From Leptolyngbya subtilissima AS-A7 (GTDB taxonomy: Bacteria; Cyanobacteriota; Cyanobacteriia; Phormidesmidales; Phormidesmidaceae): DNA of 64,000 nt. Where the stretch lies: assembly GCF_039962255.1 (NCBI RefSeq), contig NZ_JAMPKY010000011.1:62001-126000 (forward strand), read 5' to 3'. The notes under the pieces were generated by a model. That model did no database searches and was not told the origin of the DNA. It saw nothing but the letters and a program-made list of their open reading frames with translations. Positions 25,643-34,544 of the stretch are shown one piece after another (positions within the stretch are counted from its first letter, which is position 1; the number at the start of each line of letters is the position of its first letter). The translations under genes were made by a program, and so were the position numbers.

Positions 25643-26686
25643 TTGGGCAAACCCTCATCAGACTCCCTCGAATGCGTTCGAGCCGTTGGTCCGCCGCTGG
25701 CGATTCCGACGGCCGTTCCCCTGGCCCCGCTCACCATTGGGGGTGAAACAATTCCCCTGGGCAAGCGGGTGCGGCTTGACCTGCCGGTGGCCCGCCTGAC
25801 CACCGGCACCATGATGTCGCTGCCGGTGACGGTGATCAGCGGCAAAAAGCCGGGGCCGCGCCTGTGGCTCAGCGCCGCCATCCACGGCGACGAGCTCAAC
25901 GGGGTCGATATCATTCGCCGGGTTGCTAAGTCGCTCAGGCCCAACCGTCTGGCCGGCTCAGTGATTGCGGTGCCGGTGGTGAATATCTTTGGTCTGCTAG
26001 AGCAATCGCGCTACCTGCCCGATCGCCGCGATCTCAACCGCGCCTTCCCCGGCTCGGCGCGAGGCTCCATGGCCAGTCGGCTGGCGAATTTGTTTATGAA
26101 AGAAGTGGTTAGCCAGTGCACTCACGGCATTGACCTGCACACGGCAGCTATTCACCGCGTTAACTTGCCCCAGGTGCGGGCCGACCTTAACAATCCAGCT
26201 ACCTACGACTTCGCCAGAGCCTTTGGGGCACCGGTGATCATCCATGCCTCCCACCGCGATGGCTCGCTGCGTCAGGCGGCGGCAAAGCGCAAAATTCCCA
26301 CCCTGCTCTATGAAGCGGGCGAGGCGCTGCGGTTTGACGAAGCCGCCATACAAACCGGGGTTGATGGCATTTATCGAGTGCTGGCCTACCTAGGCATGTA
26401 TACGCCGCCGGCTATGGCTCAGCCATGTACTTTAGAGGTGCACGATACCCGCTGGGTCCGCGCCTCGCGCGGCGGTATCTGGCACCGATCGGTTTCTCTA
26501 GGCGACGAAGTCAAGCAGCGTCAGCCCATGGGCTTTATCAGCGACACCTTTGGCGACAAGCCGGTGCAGGTGCGCAGCCCCATGGATGGCATTGTCATCG
26601 GCCACGGCCAAAACCCGCTGGTCAACCAGGGTGATGCCTTAGTCCATGTCGCCAGCGTGAGGGCAGAGATTGAGCAAGAACAGTAG
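25643..26686 (+). CDS. Succinylglutamate desuccinylase/aspartoacylase-family zinc hydrolase
   Basis: 347 aa of the M14-like AstE/AspA family. The zinc-site motif is AAIHGDELNGVDI (His, Glu). RRDLNRAFPGS, HGIDLHTAAIHR (third zinc ligand) and LLYEAGEALRFDE (catalytic glutamate) follow in the expected order. The C-terminal beta domain ends GHGQNPLVNQGDALVHVA, a biotinyl/lipoyl-like fold common in this group. Homologues deacylate N-acyl amino acids. The best in-frame start is TTG 25643; no ATG or GTG exists between the upstream stop and the conserved core. It ends 35 bp before the DNA ligase start, so the two may be co-transcribed. Confidence 0.88.
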   Translation: MGKPSSDSLECVRAVGPPLAIPTAVPLAPLTIGGETIPLGKRVRLDLPVARLTTGTMMSLPVTVISGKKPGPRLWLSAAIHGDELNGVDIIRRVAKSLRPNRLAGSVIAVPVVNIFGLLEQSRYLPDRRDLNRAFPGSARGSMASRLANLFMKEVVSQCTHGIDLHTAAIHRVNLPQVRADLNNPATYDFARAFGAPVIIHASHRDGSLRQAAAKRKIPTLLYEAGEALRFDEAAIQTGVDGIYRVLAYLGMYTPPAMAQPCTLEVHDTRWVRASRGGIWHRSVSLGDEVKQRQPMGFISDTFGDKPVQVRSPMDGIVIGHGQNPLVNQGDALVHVASVRAEIEQEQ

Positions 26687-26721
26687 GATGAGCAAAGCGA
26701 CGCCTGCCCATCCGCCCAGCT

Positions 26722-28380
26722 ATGCAGCGATTTACTCAGCTTTTTCAGGATATAGATGCGACCACCTCGACGAACGAAAAGGTGCGATCGCTGCAAGCTT
26801 ACTTTCAAGAGGCTGAACCCGCCGACAAGGTCTGGGCGCTCTATCTGCTGCTGGGCAAGACTCGCCGCCGCATAGTGACCTCGCGGATGCTGCGGGACGT
26901 ATTTTTGCAGATTTCCGACATTCCCGAGTGGCTGTTTAAGGACTGCTACGCCCAGGTGGGCGACTCGGCGGAGGTGATTGCCCTGCTGCTGCGGGATGTA
27001 AATTTACCTGTCCGTGGGGGCGCAGCCTGCTGCGCCCCCACCCCAGGCCATGCTGAGAACCAACCTCCTTCGGCCCCTATCCCCCTGCATCAGTGGATGG
27101 AGGAGGTGATTCCCATGTACAAGGCGATGGAGACCGACGATGAACGGCGCGATTTGATCGTCTCCTGGTGGGCAGCGCTGAATAATACCGAGATCTTTGT
27201 GCTCAACAAGATTCTCACTGGGTCCTTTCGGGTTGGTGCATCGGCAAAACTGGTGATCAAAGGCCTCGCCGCCGCCACGGGCGTTTCCGAAGCCGTACTG
27301 GCTCACCGCCTGATGGGTGACTTTGGCCCTACGGTCGAGTTCTACACCAGCTTGACCAATGAAGAGGCCACGCAGAATGCTCCCAGCCAGCCCTACCCGT
27401 TCTTTTTGGCCACCTCTTTGGACGAAGAAAAATTCCAGGGCGAAAACTTCTCTCGCTGGCGGGCGGAATGGAAGTGGGATGGCATTCGCGCCCAGGTGAT
27501 TAAGCGGGATGACCAGGTGTTTGTCTGGTCGCGGGGCGAAGACCTGGTCACAGACCAGTTCCCAGAAGTGGAAGCGATAATGGCCACCTTCCCCAACGGC
27601 ATTGTGATGGACGGGGAAATTCTCTGCTGGCAAGACGGCATGCCGCTGTCGTTCAACCATCTGCAAAAGCGCCTAGGCCGTAAGAAAGTCAGCAAAAAGG
27701 TGATGGACGAGAGCCCAGTGCACTTCATTGCCTACGATTTGCTGGAGTACGGCGGCATCGACATCCGAAAGAAGAGCTGGAGCGATCGCACCCAATCCCT
27801 CTCTACCCTGCTGGCCGTGCACACCGCCCCCAACCTGCACCAGTCTGTCCCCCTTGAGTTCCAGTCCTTTGCTGAACTGGCGGCACTGCGCCAAAACTCT
27901 CGTCAGCAGGGGGCCGAAGGGCTGGTGGTGAAGGCGATCGATAGCCCCTACCTAGTGGGCCGCAAGCGCGGCTACTGGTGGAAGTACAAGGTTGAGCCCA
28001 TGAGCCTCGACGCGGTGCTGATCTACGCCCAAGCGGGCAGCGGCAAGCGGGCCAACCTCTTCACCGACTACACCTTTGCCCTTTGGCAGGGCGAGAATCT
28101 AGTGCCCTTCACCAAAGCCTACAGCGGTTTAGACAACGCCGAAATCGACGCGCTAGATAGATGGATTCGTCGACACACGACGGAGCGGTTCGGGCCAGTG
28201 CGATCGGTCGAGCCGATTCACGTCTTTGAAATTGGCTTTGAAGGCATTGCAGAATCGACTCGCCACAAGTCGGGTATTTCTGTACGCTTTCCCCGAATTT
28301 TGCGCTGGCGGAAGGATAAACCTGCGATCGAAGCCGATACATTAGAGTCGGCTAAGGAGTTGCTATCAGCTTTTCAATAA
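26722..28380 (+). CDS. ATP-dependent DNA ligase
   Basis: 552 aa. The nucleotidyl-transfer lysine lies in EWKWDGIRAQVIK (Lys near 251), followed by WSRGEDLVTDQFPE (motif III), DGEILCW, EGLVVKAID (IV) and YWWKYKVEP (V). An alpha-helical DNA-binding domain precedes and an OB-fold follows. It belongs to the bacterial ligases often linked to exonuclease/helicase repair clusters, but none of those partners is adjacent. A short insertion near residue 98-116 is encoded by a perfect DNA palindrome (27014-27041). Cyanobacteria use an NAD-dependent LigA for replication, so this enzyme is probably for repair. ATG 26722 is the start. Confidence 0.93.
   Translation: MQRFTQLFQDIDATTSTNEKVRSLQAYFQEAEPADKVWALYLLLGKTRRRIVTSRMLRDVFLQISDIPEWLFKDCYAQVGDSAEVIALLLRDVNLPVRGGAACCAPTPGHAENQPPSAPIPLHQWMEEVIPMYKAMETDDERRDLIVSWWAALNNTEIFVLNKILTGSFRVGASAKLVIKGLAAATGVSEAVLAHRLMGDFGPTVEFYTSLTNEEATQNAPSQPYPFFLATSLDEEKFQGENFSRWRAEWKWDGIRAQVIKRDDQVFVWSRGEDLVTDQFPEVEAIMATFPNGIVMDGEILCWQDGMPLSFNHLQKRLGRKKVSKKVMDESPVHFIAYDLLEYGGIDIRKKSWSDRTQSLSTLLAVHTAPNLHQSVPLEFQSFAELAALRQNSRQQGAEGLVVKAIDSPYLVGRKRGYWWKYKVEPMSLDAVLIYAQAGSGKRANLFTDYTFALWQGENLVPFTKAYSGLDNAEIDALDRWIRRHTTERFGPVRSVEPIHVFEIGFEGIAESTRHKSGISVRFPRILRWRKDKPAIEADTLESAKELLSAFQ
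27014..27041. repeat. 12-bp perfect inverted repeat inside the ligase gene
   Basis: Arms GTGGGGGCGCAG and CTGCGCCCCCAC with a CCTG loop form a very stable GC hairpin in frame within the coding sequence, in the linker between ligase helices. It looks like a small mobile palindrome that inserted without breaking the frame. Confidence 0.7.
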
Positions 28381-28410
28381 CAATCAGGAAGTTGAAGATA
28401 GTCTCTTGGC

Positions 28411-28433
28411 GTTTAACGTCACGCGTTATAAAC
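28411..28433. promoter_or_regulatory. Imperfect palindrome upstream of higBA
   Basis: GTTTAACG, five spacer bases, then CGTTATAAAC form an imperfect inverted repeat 28 bp before the higB start. HigA antitoxins repress their own promoter through such sites. Candidate only. Confidence 0.4.
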
Positions 28434-28460
28434 TTGAGTGAGTGATGTGACTCCCGAACG

Positions 28461-28742
28461 TTGATACGAAGTTTTAGAGATAAAGAGACTCAAAAGATTT
28501 TCGAACGTCAGCGCTCGCGCAAACTGCCGGTGAATATTCAGCAAGTTGCACTACGAAAGTTAAGAATGCTCAATAATGCGGAAACCCTCAAAGACCTCCG
28601 CATACCGCCAGCGAATCGATTAGAACGTTTGGTTGGTAACAGGGCTAATCAGTACAGTATTCGCATTAATGATCAATGGCGAATTTGCTTTGTCTGGCAA
28701 GACGGTGAAGCTTTGGATGTGGAAATTGTTGATTACCACTGA
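28461..28742 (+). CDS. higB: HigB-type toxin (RelE superfamily mRNA interferase)
   Basis: 93 aa starting MIRSFRDKETQKIFE, with NLRIPP-like KDLRIPPANRLERLVGNRANQYSIRINDQWRICFVW. This is the RelE/HigB fold that cleaves mRNA on the ribosome; the IRINDQWRICF strand is the family hallmark. The start is TTG 28461, the only start giving the canonical MI+SFR N-terminus. The toxin precedes the antitoxin, the inverted order typical of higBA. The two genes are nine bases apart and form one operon. Confidence 0.9.
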   Translation: MIRSFRDKETQKIFERQRSRKLPVNIQQVALRKLRMLNNAETLKDLRIPPANRLERLVGNRANQYSIRINDQWRICFVWQDGEALDVEIVDYH

Positions 28743-28751
28743 GATCGAAAC

Positions 28752-29054
28752 ATGACAGAAGAGAAGCTCAGACCCATTCATCCTGGCGAGGTGCTTTTAG
28801 AAGAATTTCTCAAGCCGATGAACCTCAGCCAAAATCAAATTGCTTTGGCTTTGCGAGTTCCCGCTCGCCGAATTAATGAAATCGTTTTGGGGAAGCGGCG
28901 AATTACCGCTGATACTGCTCTGCGACTAGCCCGCTATTTTAATACATCGCCCCGGTTCTGGTTGGGCTTGCAGATGGATTACGACCTAGATATTGCTCAG
29001 GATGAAATCGGCGATCGCCTTGAACAAGAAGTAGTCGCATTGATTCAGGCTTGA
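28752..29054 (+). CDS. higA: HigA-type antitoxin (XRE HTH)
   Basis: 100 aa with the family opening PIHPGEVLLEEFLKPMNLSQNQIALALRVPARRINEIVLGKRRIT, a helix-turn-helix, then ALRLARYFNTSPRFWLGLQMDYDL. It neutralises HigB and represses the operon. The last ten bases overlap tail-to-tail with the stop region of the minus-strand RarA fusion gene (29045-29054), so the two genes share their 3' ends. No terminator fits between them. Confidence 0.92.
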   Translation: MTEEKLRPIHPGEVLLEEFLKPMNLSQNQIALALRVPARRINEIVLGKRRITADTALRLARYFNTSPRFWLGLQMDYDLDIAQDEIGDRLEQEVVALIQA

Positions 29055-31279
29055 TGGGATTGGGAAGCTGCTTTAGCCACCAGGTAGACCAGGGGCGATC
29101 GCCACTGCACCGTCTGCCCCTGCAACTGCCGCTGACAACTCTGCTGAATGGTCGCAACATCTTTCTCAGACAGGTGCTCCACTAGCTGATCGCGATAGCT
29201 GGGTGGGGTACCGCCTACCGCAAACCACCGCTGCAACAGCGCAGAAGACACATAGATACTGCTGTGCAAAACATCCTCCGTGAGCTGGACGGTGAAGCCT
29301 GCTTTGAGAAAGAGGGTTTGTAGGGTATCGGCTTGCCAGTTGAAGCGGGGATCAGTAGTGGAGTGGGCGATCGCATCTTCCGCCTGGTGCCAGCGCTTGA
29401 CCAAGGCCTTGCTCAAGCCCGGGACATCCACCAGAGCCGAAATCCGCTGGCTGTGGCGAGGGATGGTTTCGGCCAGCACTACCACGCCATCGGGAGTTAG
29501 CAAGTGCTGCACAATCTCGATAAATCTGTCTCGGTTTACCACTTGCCCAAAGGCATTGCGGCCCACAATGCGCTCAAAGCGAACGCCTGGCGTGTGGGCG
29601 GCAAGATAAGCTGCCAGGGCTTCGTAGTCAGCATGCACAAATACGGGGCGAATCAGTTCGGGCAGTTGAGCCGCCTGTTCCTCCAGCGCTGCCTGGTCTT
29701 GGGCAGTGTGCACGCGGGCGTAGACGCCGCCCTCGGGTACCCGGCGCAAAGCTTCCCAGGTGAGCAGTCCCGTACGAGCGTTAAGGTCGAGAATGCGGTG
29801 GTGGCGCTGGGGTAGGGCCAGAGCAAAGACGCGATCGCGCACCTCCCCCAGCTGTTCGCCCGCCTGGCTGAGGGTGCGCTGCAGCCAGCGATCGCGGGCC
29901 GGGTCATCGGGGCTGTAGGTGAGCGCTTCGGGTAACGCACCGCCGCCATCCACCATTGCCGCTAGCTGAGCCTCGCGCCGTTGGGCCACCTGGGTCTGAA
30001 TCGATGCCTCGTAGCCCTGATTTGACGGTTGGTAAAACACCTGCCCCTGCAAGCCACTGGGTAAATACTGCTGCTCGACCCAGTGGTCGCGGTAGGCGTG
30101 GGGATACAGGTAGCCTTTGCCGTGGCCAAAACCTTTGCTGTCGCGATTGCCATCTCGCATAGGGTTGGGCACCTCGCGCTCGCGCTCCTGCTCAATAGCG
30201 GATAGGGCATCGAAAAAGCCCATGGTGCTGTTAGATTTAGGGGCTGTCGCTAAATACAGCGTCGCCTGGGCTAGGGGATAGCGACCCTCGGGCATGCCCA
30301 CCCGGTCGAAGGCGGCGGCACAGCTGGTCACCACCGTCACGGCGTGGGGGTCGCCCAGGCCAATGTCTTCGCTGGCCAGAATCACCAGACGGCGAAAGAT
30401 GAAGCGGGGGTCTTCGCCTGCGTAGACCATGCGGGCCAGCCAGTAGAGTGCCGCATCGGGGTCAGAGCCGCGCACGCTTTTGATAAAGGCGCTGATGGTG
30501 TCAAAGTGAGCGTCGCCCTCTTTGTCGTAGAGCACCGCCCGCTGCTGAATCGATTCTTCCGCCACATCTAGGGTGATTTGGATTTGGCCCTGCTCGTTGG
30601 GAGGTGTGGTTTCGACCGCTAGCTCCAGAGCGTTGAGTAGGGCGCGGGCGTCACCGTTGGCCACATTTACCAGGTGGTCGATCGCGGCCGGTTCAAGCTG
30701 AATGGGGCGATCGCCGTAGCCCCGCTCTTTGTCCGCCAGCGCCTGCTCTACCACCCGGTACAGATCTGCCGACTCCAGCGGCTTGAGCTGAAAAATGCGC
30801 GATCGGCTGACCAGCGCCTTGTTAACCTCGAAGTAGGGGTTTTCTGTCGTCGCCCCAATTAAAATTACTGTGCCGTTTTCCACCCAGGGCAGCAGCGCAT
30901 CTTGCTGAGCTTTGTTGAAGCGGTGCACTTCATCGATGAACAGAATCGTGCGCCTGCCGTACTGGCCGCGCAGATCTTGGGCCGATGCGATCGCCTCGCG
31001 AATATCCTTCACCCCCGCCAGCACCGCGTTTAGCGCAATGAAGTGGGCGCTGGTGGTGTTGGCAATGATTTGAGCCAGGGTGGTTTTGCCCGTGCCTGGC
31101 GGACCAAAAAAAATCAGCGACGACAGCTGGTCGGCCTGAATCGCTCGCCGCAGCAATCGCCCCGGCCCCACTACGGCATCCTGACCAATGAATTCGTCCA
31201 GCGTTCTAGGCCGCAGCCGTGCCGCCAGGGGGGCATCCCGGCCAATCTGCTCCTGGCGGCTGTGGTCAAAGAGATCCAT
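29045..31279 (-). CDS. rarA: RarA/MgsA-type AAA ATPase fused to methyltransferase-like domain
   Basis: 744 aa from ATG 31279. The first ~430 residues are a full RarA (MgsA/WRNIP1) recombination ATPase: Walker A GPPGTGKTT at 59-67, DEVHRFNKAQQDALLP, sensor GATTENPYFEVN, and the C-terminal clamp-loader-like MVYAGEDPRFIFRRLVILASEDIGL. The last ~300 residues add a class I SAM-methyltransferase-like fold with HRILDLNARTGLLTW as motif I, and no clear catalytic motif IV. RarA acts at stalled replication forks. The fusion is known to me only vaguely from cyanobacteria; its role is unclear. TTG/GTG starts further upstream are less likely. It overlaps higA at the 3' end. Confidence 0.85.
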   Translation of the reverse strand: MDLFDHSRQEQIGRDAPLAARLRPRTLDEFIGQDAVVGPGRLLRRAIQADQLSSLIFFGPPGTGKTTLAQIIANTTSAHFIALNAVLAGVKDIREAIASAQDLRGQYGRRTILFIDEVHRFNKAQQDALLPWVENGTVILIGATTENPYFEVNKALVSRSRIFQLKPLESADLYRVVEQALADKERGYGDRPIQLEPAAIDHLVNVANGDARALLNALELAVETTPPNEQGQIQITLDVAEESIQQRAVLYDKEGDAHFDTISAFIKSVRGSDPDAALYWLARMVYAGEDPRFIFRRLVILASEDIGLGDPHAVTVVTSCAAAFDRVGMPEGRYPLAQATLYLATAPKSNSTMGFFDALSAIEQEREREVPNPMRDGNRDSKGFGHGKGYLYPHAYRDHWVEQQYLPSGLQGQVFYQPSNQGYEASIQTQVAQRREAQLAAMVDGGGALPEALTYSPDDPARDRWLQRTLSQAGEQLGEVRDRVFALALPQRHHRILDLNARTGLLTWEALRRVPEGGVYARVHTAQDQAALEEQAAQLPELIRPVFVHADYEALAAYLAAHTPGVRFERIVGRNAFGQVVNRDRFIEIVQHLLTPDGVVVLAETIPRHSQRISALVDVPGLSKALVKRWHQAEDAIAHSTTDPRFNWQADTLQTLFLKAGFTVQLTEDVLHSSIYVSSALLQRWFAVGGTPPSYRDQLVEHLSEKDVATIQQSCQRQLQGQTVQWRSPLVYLVAKAASQSHQA

Positions 31280-31634
31280 TGGATGAGGGCGAAGTAGGGC
31301 TAGTAAACACCAATTTACTGGCATTACCAGCCCAGTCTTTCTATGGTATAGCCCTAAACGCTAGCTCTTCTACAGCGATTCGATGAATATGAATCGTTGT
31401 TAGTTCGTTGGGGAGTGACCGCAAAATCCCTCAAAATGTGAACATTGCTTCTGAGAGTTTGAAAAGCTCTGTTTTTATAGCAAAAGTGAAGCTCCCCCTG
31501 TGTCTTTTGTAAAAGGAAACAGGGGGAGCAGCATGGGACTGAGGTTTCGGCAAAGCGCTTTCCAAATGCCCTCTAATCCGAGTTATCCCAGTCTGGTTTG
31601 GAAGCTGTCATCCTACTCATTGACAGCTATAGCC
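31280..31634. other. Intergenic region between LURP-one-like gene and rarA
   Basis: 355 bp with no gene seen. Besides a hairpin at 31491-31529 it should hold the rarA promoter on the minus strand; no clear promoter boxes were recognised. Confidence 0.35.
31491..31529 (-). terminator. Hairpin downstream of LURP-one-like gene
   Basis: 11-bp arms GCTCCCCCTGT/ACAGGGGGAGC at 31491-31501 and 31519-31529 enclose a second small stem CTTTT/AAAAG. It lies 106 bp beyond the stop of the minus-strand LURP-one-like gene. T-run after it on that strand is modest. Confidence 0.65.
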
Positions 31635-32219
31635 TTAACCGCGAGCCCGCTCTAGCAGAATCATCATGATTAGGCTGAGCAGTACCTGAGTTTCTTCTTG
31701 GGGCGACAGTTGATCGATTGGCTTAACAAGAAACTTGCGAGACAAAAACGACGGCTGCTTTTCTAAACGCATGACTACAGTGCCATTGGTGCGTTTTACC
31801 AAATATTTAGGGTTGAGTACATAGCCACTCAAGGCTCCTAAAATTGGCACTTCTTGAAACAGTGAGTCGAGCACTTTAATCCAGGGGTTCTCCTCCTGGA
31901 TATGTAGGTCGCTATTTGCGTTGTCAAAAATATCGTAGTGGGCTTTCCACAACGATTTCATGCCCTTCTTCTTAACACCCCCTATTACTGCGCCGTTACT
32001 ATCTGTAAAGTTGTAGCGAGCCGAAAAATCAATAATGCGATCGGCTTTTATGTCATAAAGCCTCTGAGTTTGAGCTTCGTCCGCAAAAACACCAATCGCT
32101 TCTTTTAATTTGAATAACTTTTGTTTAACGAAGAATACAACCTTGCCATTAGCATCTGTAACGGTGATTTTAGGCGCAAGCGTCCAAACCTTAAAAGTAA
32201 TCTCTAAAGGATATTGCAT
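31635..32219 (-). CDS. LURP-one-related (Tubby-like barrel) protein
   Basis: 194 aa. It starts MQYPLEITFKVWTLAPKITVTDANGKVVFFVKQKLFKLKE, followed by repeated strands (RLYDIKADRIIDFSARYNFTDSNGAVIGGV) and a hydrophobic C-terminus. This is the LURP1/phospholipid-scramblase-like beta-barrel with a central helix. Homologues in plants and bacteria bind membranes or lipids; the bacterial role is unknown. The codons and base composition (AT-richer than neighbours) suggest a later arrival than the flanking core genes. It is transcribed alone, with the sigma-factor terminator upstream and its own hairpin downstream. Confidence 0.8.
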   Translation of the reverse strand: MQYPLEITFKVWTLAPKITVTDANGKVVFFVKQKLFKLKEAIGVFADEAQTQRLYDIKADRIIDFSARYNFTDSNGAVIGGVKKKGMKSLWKAHYDIFDNANSDLHIQEENPWIKVLDSLFQEVPILGALSGYVLNPKYLVKRTNGTVVMRLEKQPSFLSRKFLVKPIDQLSPQEETQVLLSLIMMILLERARG

Positions 32220-32385
32220 ACTTATATAACAGCTCCGGCTTCTAGAAAATGTTGCTCTCTAGTAATCCCCTGTTTAGAATGCAAATATCAGCTACAAAAG
32301 AGCATTGGCATAAAGTTAGTATTTCTTAAATATTTAGCCTGAGTAAATTAGCACTCGCCTGAGATAGGCGAGACTGTGCGATCGC

Positions 32386-32418
32386 AAAAATGGGCAAGAG
32401 GTTCCTCCCCTCGCCCAT
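32386..32418 (-). terminator. Terminator of the sigma-factor gene
   Basis: On the minus strand GGGC...GAGG pairs with CCTC...GCCC (6-bp outer arms at 32390-32395 and 32413-32418) and is followed by TTTTT. It begins 27 bp after the sigma factor stop. Confidence 0.75.
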
Positions 32419-32444
32419 CCATCAGCCAATTGCCTAACCCGCTT

Positions 32445-33407
32445 TCAACCAGCCAGATACGCCTTCAAATCATGGCGGGCGTAGCGCAGTTTCTTAATCG
32501 CGTCGCGCTCGATCTGGCGCACTCGTTCGCGGCTAACGTTGAGCTGCTGACCCACTTTCGAGAGCGATAGCCCTTCCCCAGTACCGAGGCCAAAGCGCAG
32601 CACTAGCACCTCTCGCTGCTGCGGCGTCAGGCGATCGAGGATGCGAAATATGTCCTGCTTGAGGCTATTTTGAGCTGCATATTCTTCGGGCGATCGCCCC
32701 TGTTCATCCTCTAGCATGTCGGCTAGCTCGGTGTCACCTTTGTCGCCCACCAAAGCGTTTAGTGACATGGGCTGCTGCGACTGCGATAGAAACTGACGCA
32801 CCTGCACCAAAGGCATATCGAGGTAGTTGGCTACTTCTTCAAGGTTAGCGGTGCGCCCCAGCTCTTGGGCCAGATGGCGCTGGGCGCGCTTGATCTTGGT
32901 CAGCTTCTCAAAAATGTGAATGGGCAAGCGAATGGCGCGGCTTTTCTCTGCGATCGCCCGAGTTACTGCCTGACGAATCCACCAATAAGCATAGGTCGAA
33001 AACCGAAAACCCTTAGTGGGGTCAAACTTTTCGACTCCACGCTGAAGGCCCATGGTGCCTTCCTGTACCAAATCCATCAAATCCAGGTTGCGTTTGGTGT
33101 ATTTCTTGGCAATAGAAACCACTAGGCGCAGGTTAGCTTCCACCATGCGGCGACGAGCCGCCTCTCCCGCAGCGATCTGCTGGTGCAAGTCGTTGAGCGA
33201 GACCTGAGCAGCTGCAGCCCACTCGTCTTCTGAAGGCTCGCGGCCCAAAGTGTTCGTTAGCTGGGTCGATATATCAGTTAGATGATTCAGCTGCTGCACA
33301 TGCTTACCCAGCGAAATCTCTTCGTCGCGGGTCAGGCGGGGGATGCGGCCAATTTCTTTCAGGTATGCCTGAACAGAATTGCTAGAGGTGGAGATAGCTT
33401 GAGCCAT
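32445..33407 (-). CDS. RNA polymerase sigma factor, group 2 (RpoD-like)
   Basis: 320 aa from ATG 33407, opening [21 protein letters not shown] (region 1.2). Region 2 holds [53 protein letters not shown]. Region 3 includes [15 protein letters not shown]. Region 4 ends with [42 protein letters not shown], a helix-turn-helix that reads -35 boxes. Absence of region 1.1 and of the non-conserved insert makes it a group 2 (non-essential, stress- or light-linked) factor of the SigB/C/D/E kind. Which one cannot be told by eye. GTG 33443 could add 12 residues. A terminator follows at 32386. Confidence 0.92.
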   Translation of the reverse strand: MAQAISTSSNSVQAYLKEIGRIPRLTRDEEISLGKHVQQLNHLTDISTQLTNTLGREPSEDEWAAAAQVSLNDLHQQIAAGEAARRRMVEANLRLVVSIAKKYTKRNLDLMDLVQEGTMGLQRGVEKFDPTKGFRFSTYAYWWIRQAVTRAIAEKSRAIRLPIHIFEKLTKIKRAQRHLAQELGRTANLEEVANYLDMPLVQVRQFLSQSQQPMSLNALVGDKGDTELADMLEDEQGRSPEEYAAQNSLKQDIFRILDRLTPQQREVLVLRFGLGTGEGLSLSKVGQQLNVSRERVRQIERDAIKKLRYARHDLKAYLAG

Positions 33408-33500
33408 GGGGAAATCAGTAGTGGCAATCGACTTACCTGCCACTATGACAAGGGTTGCTCTTCCATGCCTCTACCCAAGGGGAGGAAGGCTAAGAATACC

Positions 33501-34391
33501 TTAAGAGCTACAGTTAGCGCCGTCGTACTGCACCTGTATCGGCAGCCAATGGGCCCGAGGGTTGGGGAGAGGGCTGCTAGCTTGAGGCTCAAAGCTGCGC
33601 TGCAGTGCCAGTTCTAGTGCTTTATCATCCAGCACTGTGTAGCCCGTGCTGTCGAGCAAGACTGGCTCCTTTACCAGTTGACCTGCCGCATTCACAATCA
33701 CCCCAACTAGCCCTTCAGCAGGGGCTGGCGTCAGGCAGCTAGCCAAAGGATAGGTGACCTGCAAAGGGGCAAGTTTGGCTCCTAAAACGGGCACCTCACT
33801 ATCGCCTAAACCTTCGCCCTCTGTCTCTAGCCATCCCGGCACCACAGCGGTGTGAAAGGCCACCTCATCAGCAACTAGCGACTTGGCTTGCTGATTAAAC
33901 TGGTATTGCCCTAGATCACGCAGGCGCTCGTCAAGGGTGGCGGGTAGTGGCTCGGGGGGCACCGGCTCGAGGTCAACAACATCCGTAGGTGGTGCAGGGG
34001 GCTTGGCCTCTACCGGCTCTGCTCGACTTGGCGAGGGGGCCGGAGGTGGAGAAGCGGGCGGCGCAGAGCGAACAACAGGCGGAGCGGAGCGAACGACAGG
34101 CGCCGCTTTGGGAGCTGGTGCTTGGGGCGACTGAGGAGCTGGGGCAGCTGCAATGGTCTCGACGGGCTTAACGGCTGCCGGTAGCCGCAACACACCTACG
34201 GTCGTGGCCGGAGCGGTAGTTTCGGTCAAACTCTCCGGCAAACTCTCTGAGTCCTCTGAGCTAGACTCGGGCATAGGCCAAGCTAGCAGCACGCCGTGCA
34301 GCCCGATGGAGATCAGCGCCAGCAATCCACCCCCCGACCATCGGAGAGAGCGCTTACCCACCCTGAGTTTAAAAGGAAATGTTATGCCCAT
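33501..34391 (-). CDS. TonB-like energy-transducer protein
   Basis: 296 aa from ATG 34391. There is a single N-terminal membrane anchor (GGLLALISIGLHGVLLAWP). A Pro/Ala-rich periplasmic linker follows with two tandem PPVVRSAP repeats. The C-terminal domain of about 90 residues (YPLASCLTPAPAEGLVGVIVNAAGQLVKEPVLLDSTGYTVLDDKALELALQRSFEP) has the layout of TonB-C: a beta strand, a gap, then DxxALELA. TonB links proton motive force to outer-membrane receptors; no ExbB/ExbD or receptor gene is near. GTG or ATG at 34484 would add unrelated residues. It diverges from the secreted phosphoesterase over about 150 bp. Confidence 0.75.
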   Translation of the reverse strand: MGITFPFKLRVGKRSLRWSGGGLLALISIGLHGVLLAWPMPESSSEDSESLPESLTETTAPATTVGVLRLPAAVKPVETIAAAPAPQSPQAPAPKAAPVVRSAPPVVRSAPPASPPPAPSPSRAEPVEAKPPAPPTDVVDLEPVPPEPLPATLDERLRDLGQYQFNQQAKSLVADEVAFHTAVVPGWLETEGEGLGDSEVPVLGAKLAPLQVTYPLASCLTPAPAEGLVGVIVNAAGQLVKEPVLLDSTGYTVLDDKALELALQRSFEPQASSPLPNPRAHWLPIQVQYDGANCSS

Positions 34392-34544
34392 GCCTGTTGT
34401 TTTGCGCTGGTAAATATTAGCGTTTGACGTTCTCAAGGTGGCACATCTTTTAGATGCTGTTAACAGTGGGCAGACAGTTTTCATATTGTCGTTATTGCCG
34501 CTACGCTAGGGCTGTCAAGGCTCTACTCACAAAGGCTCACAACA

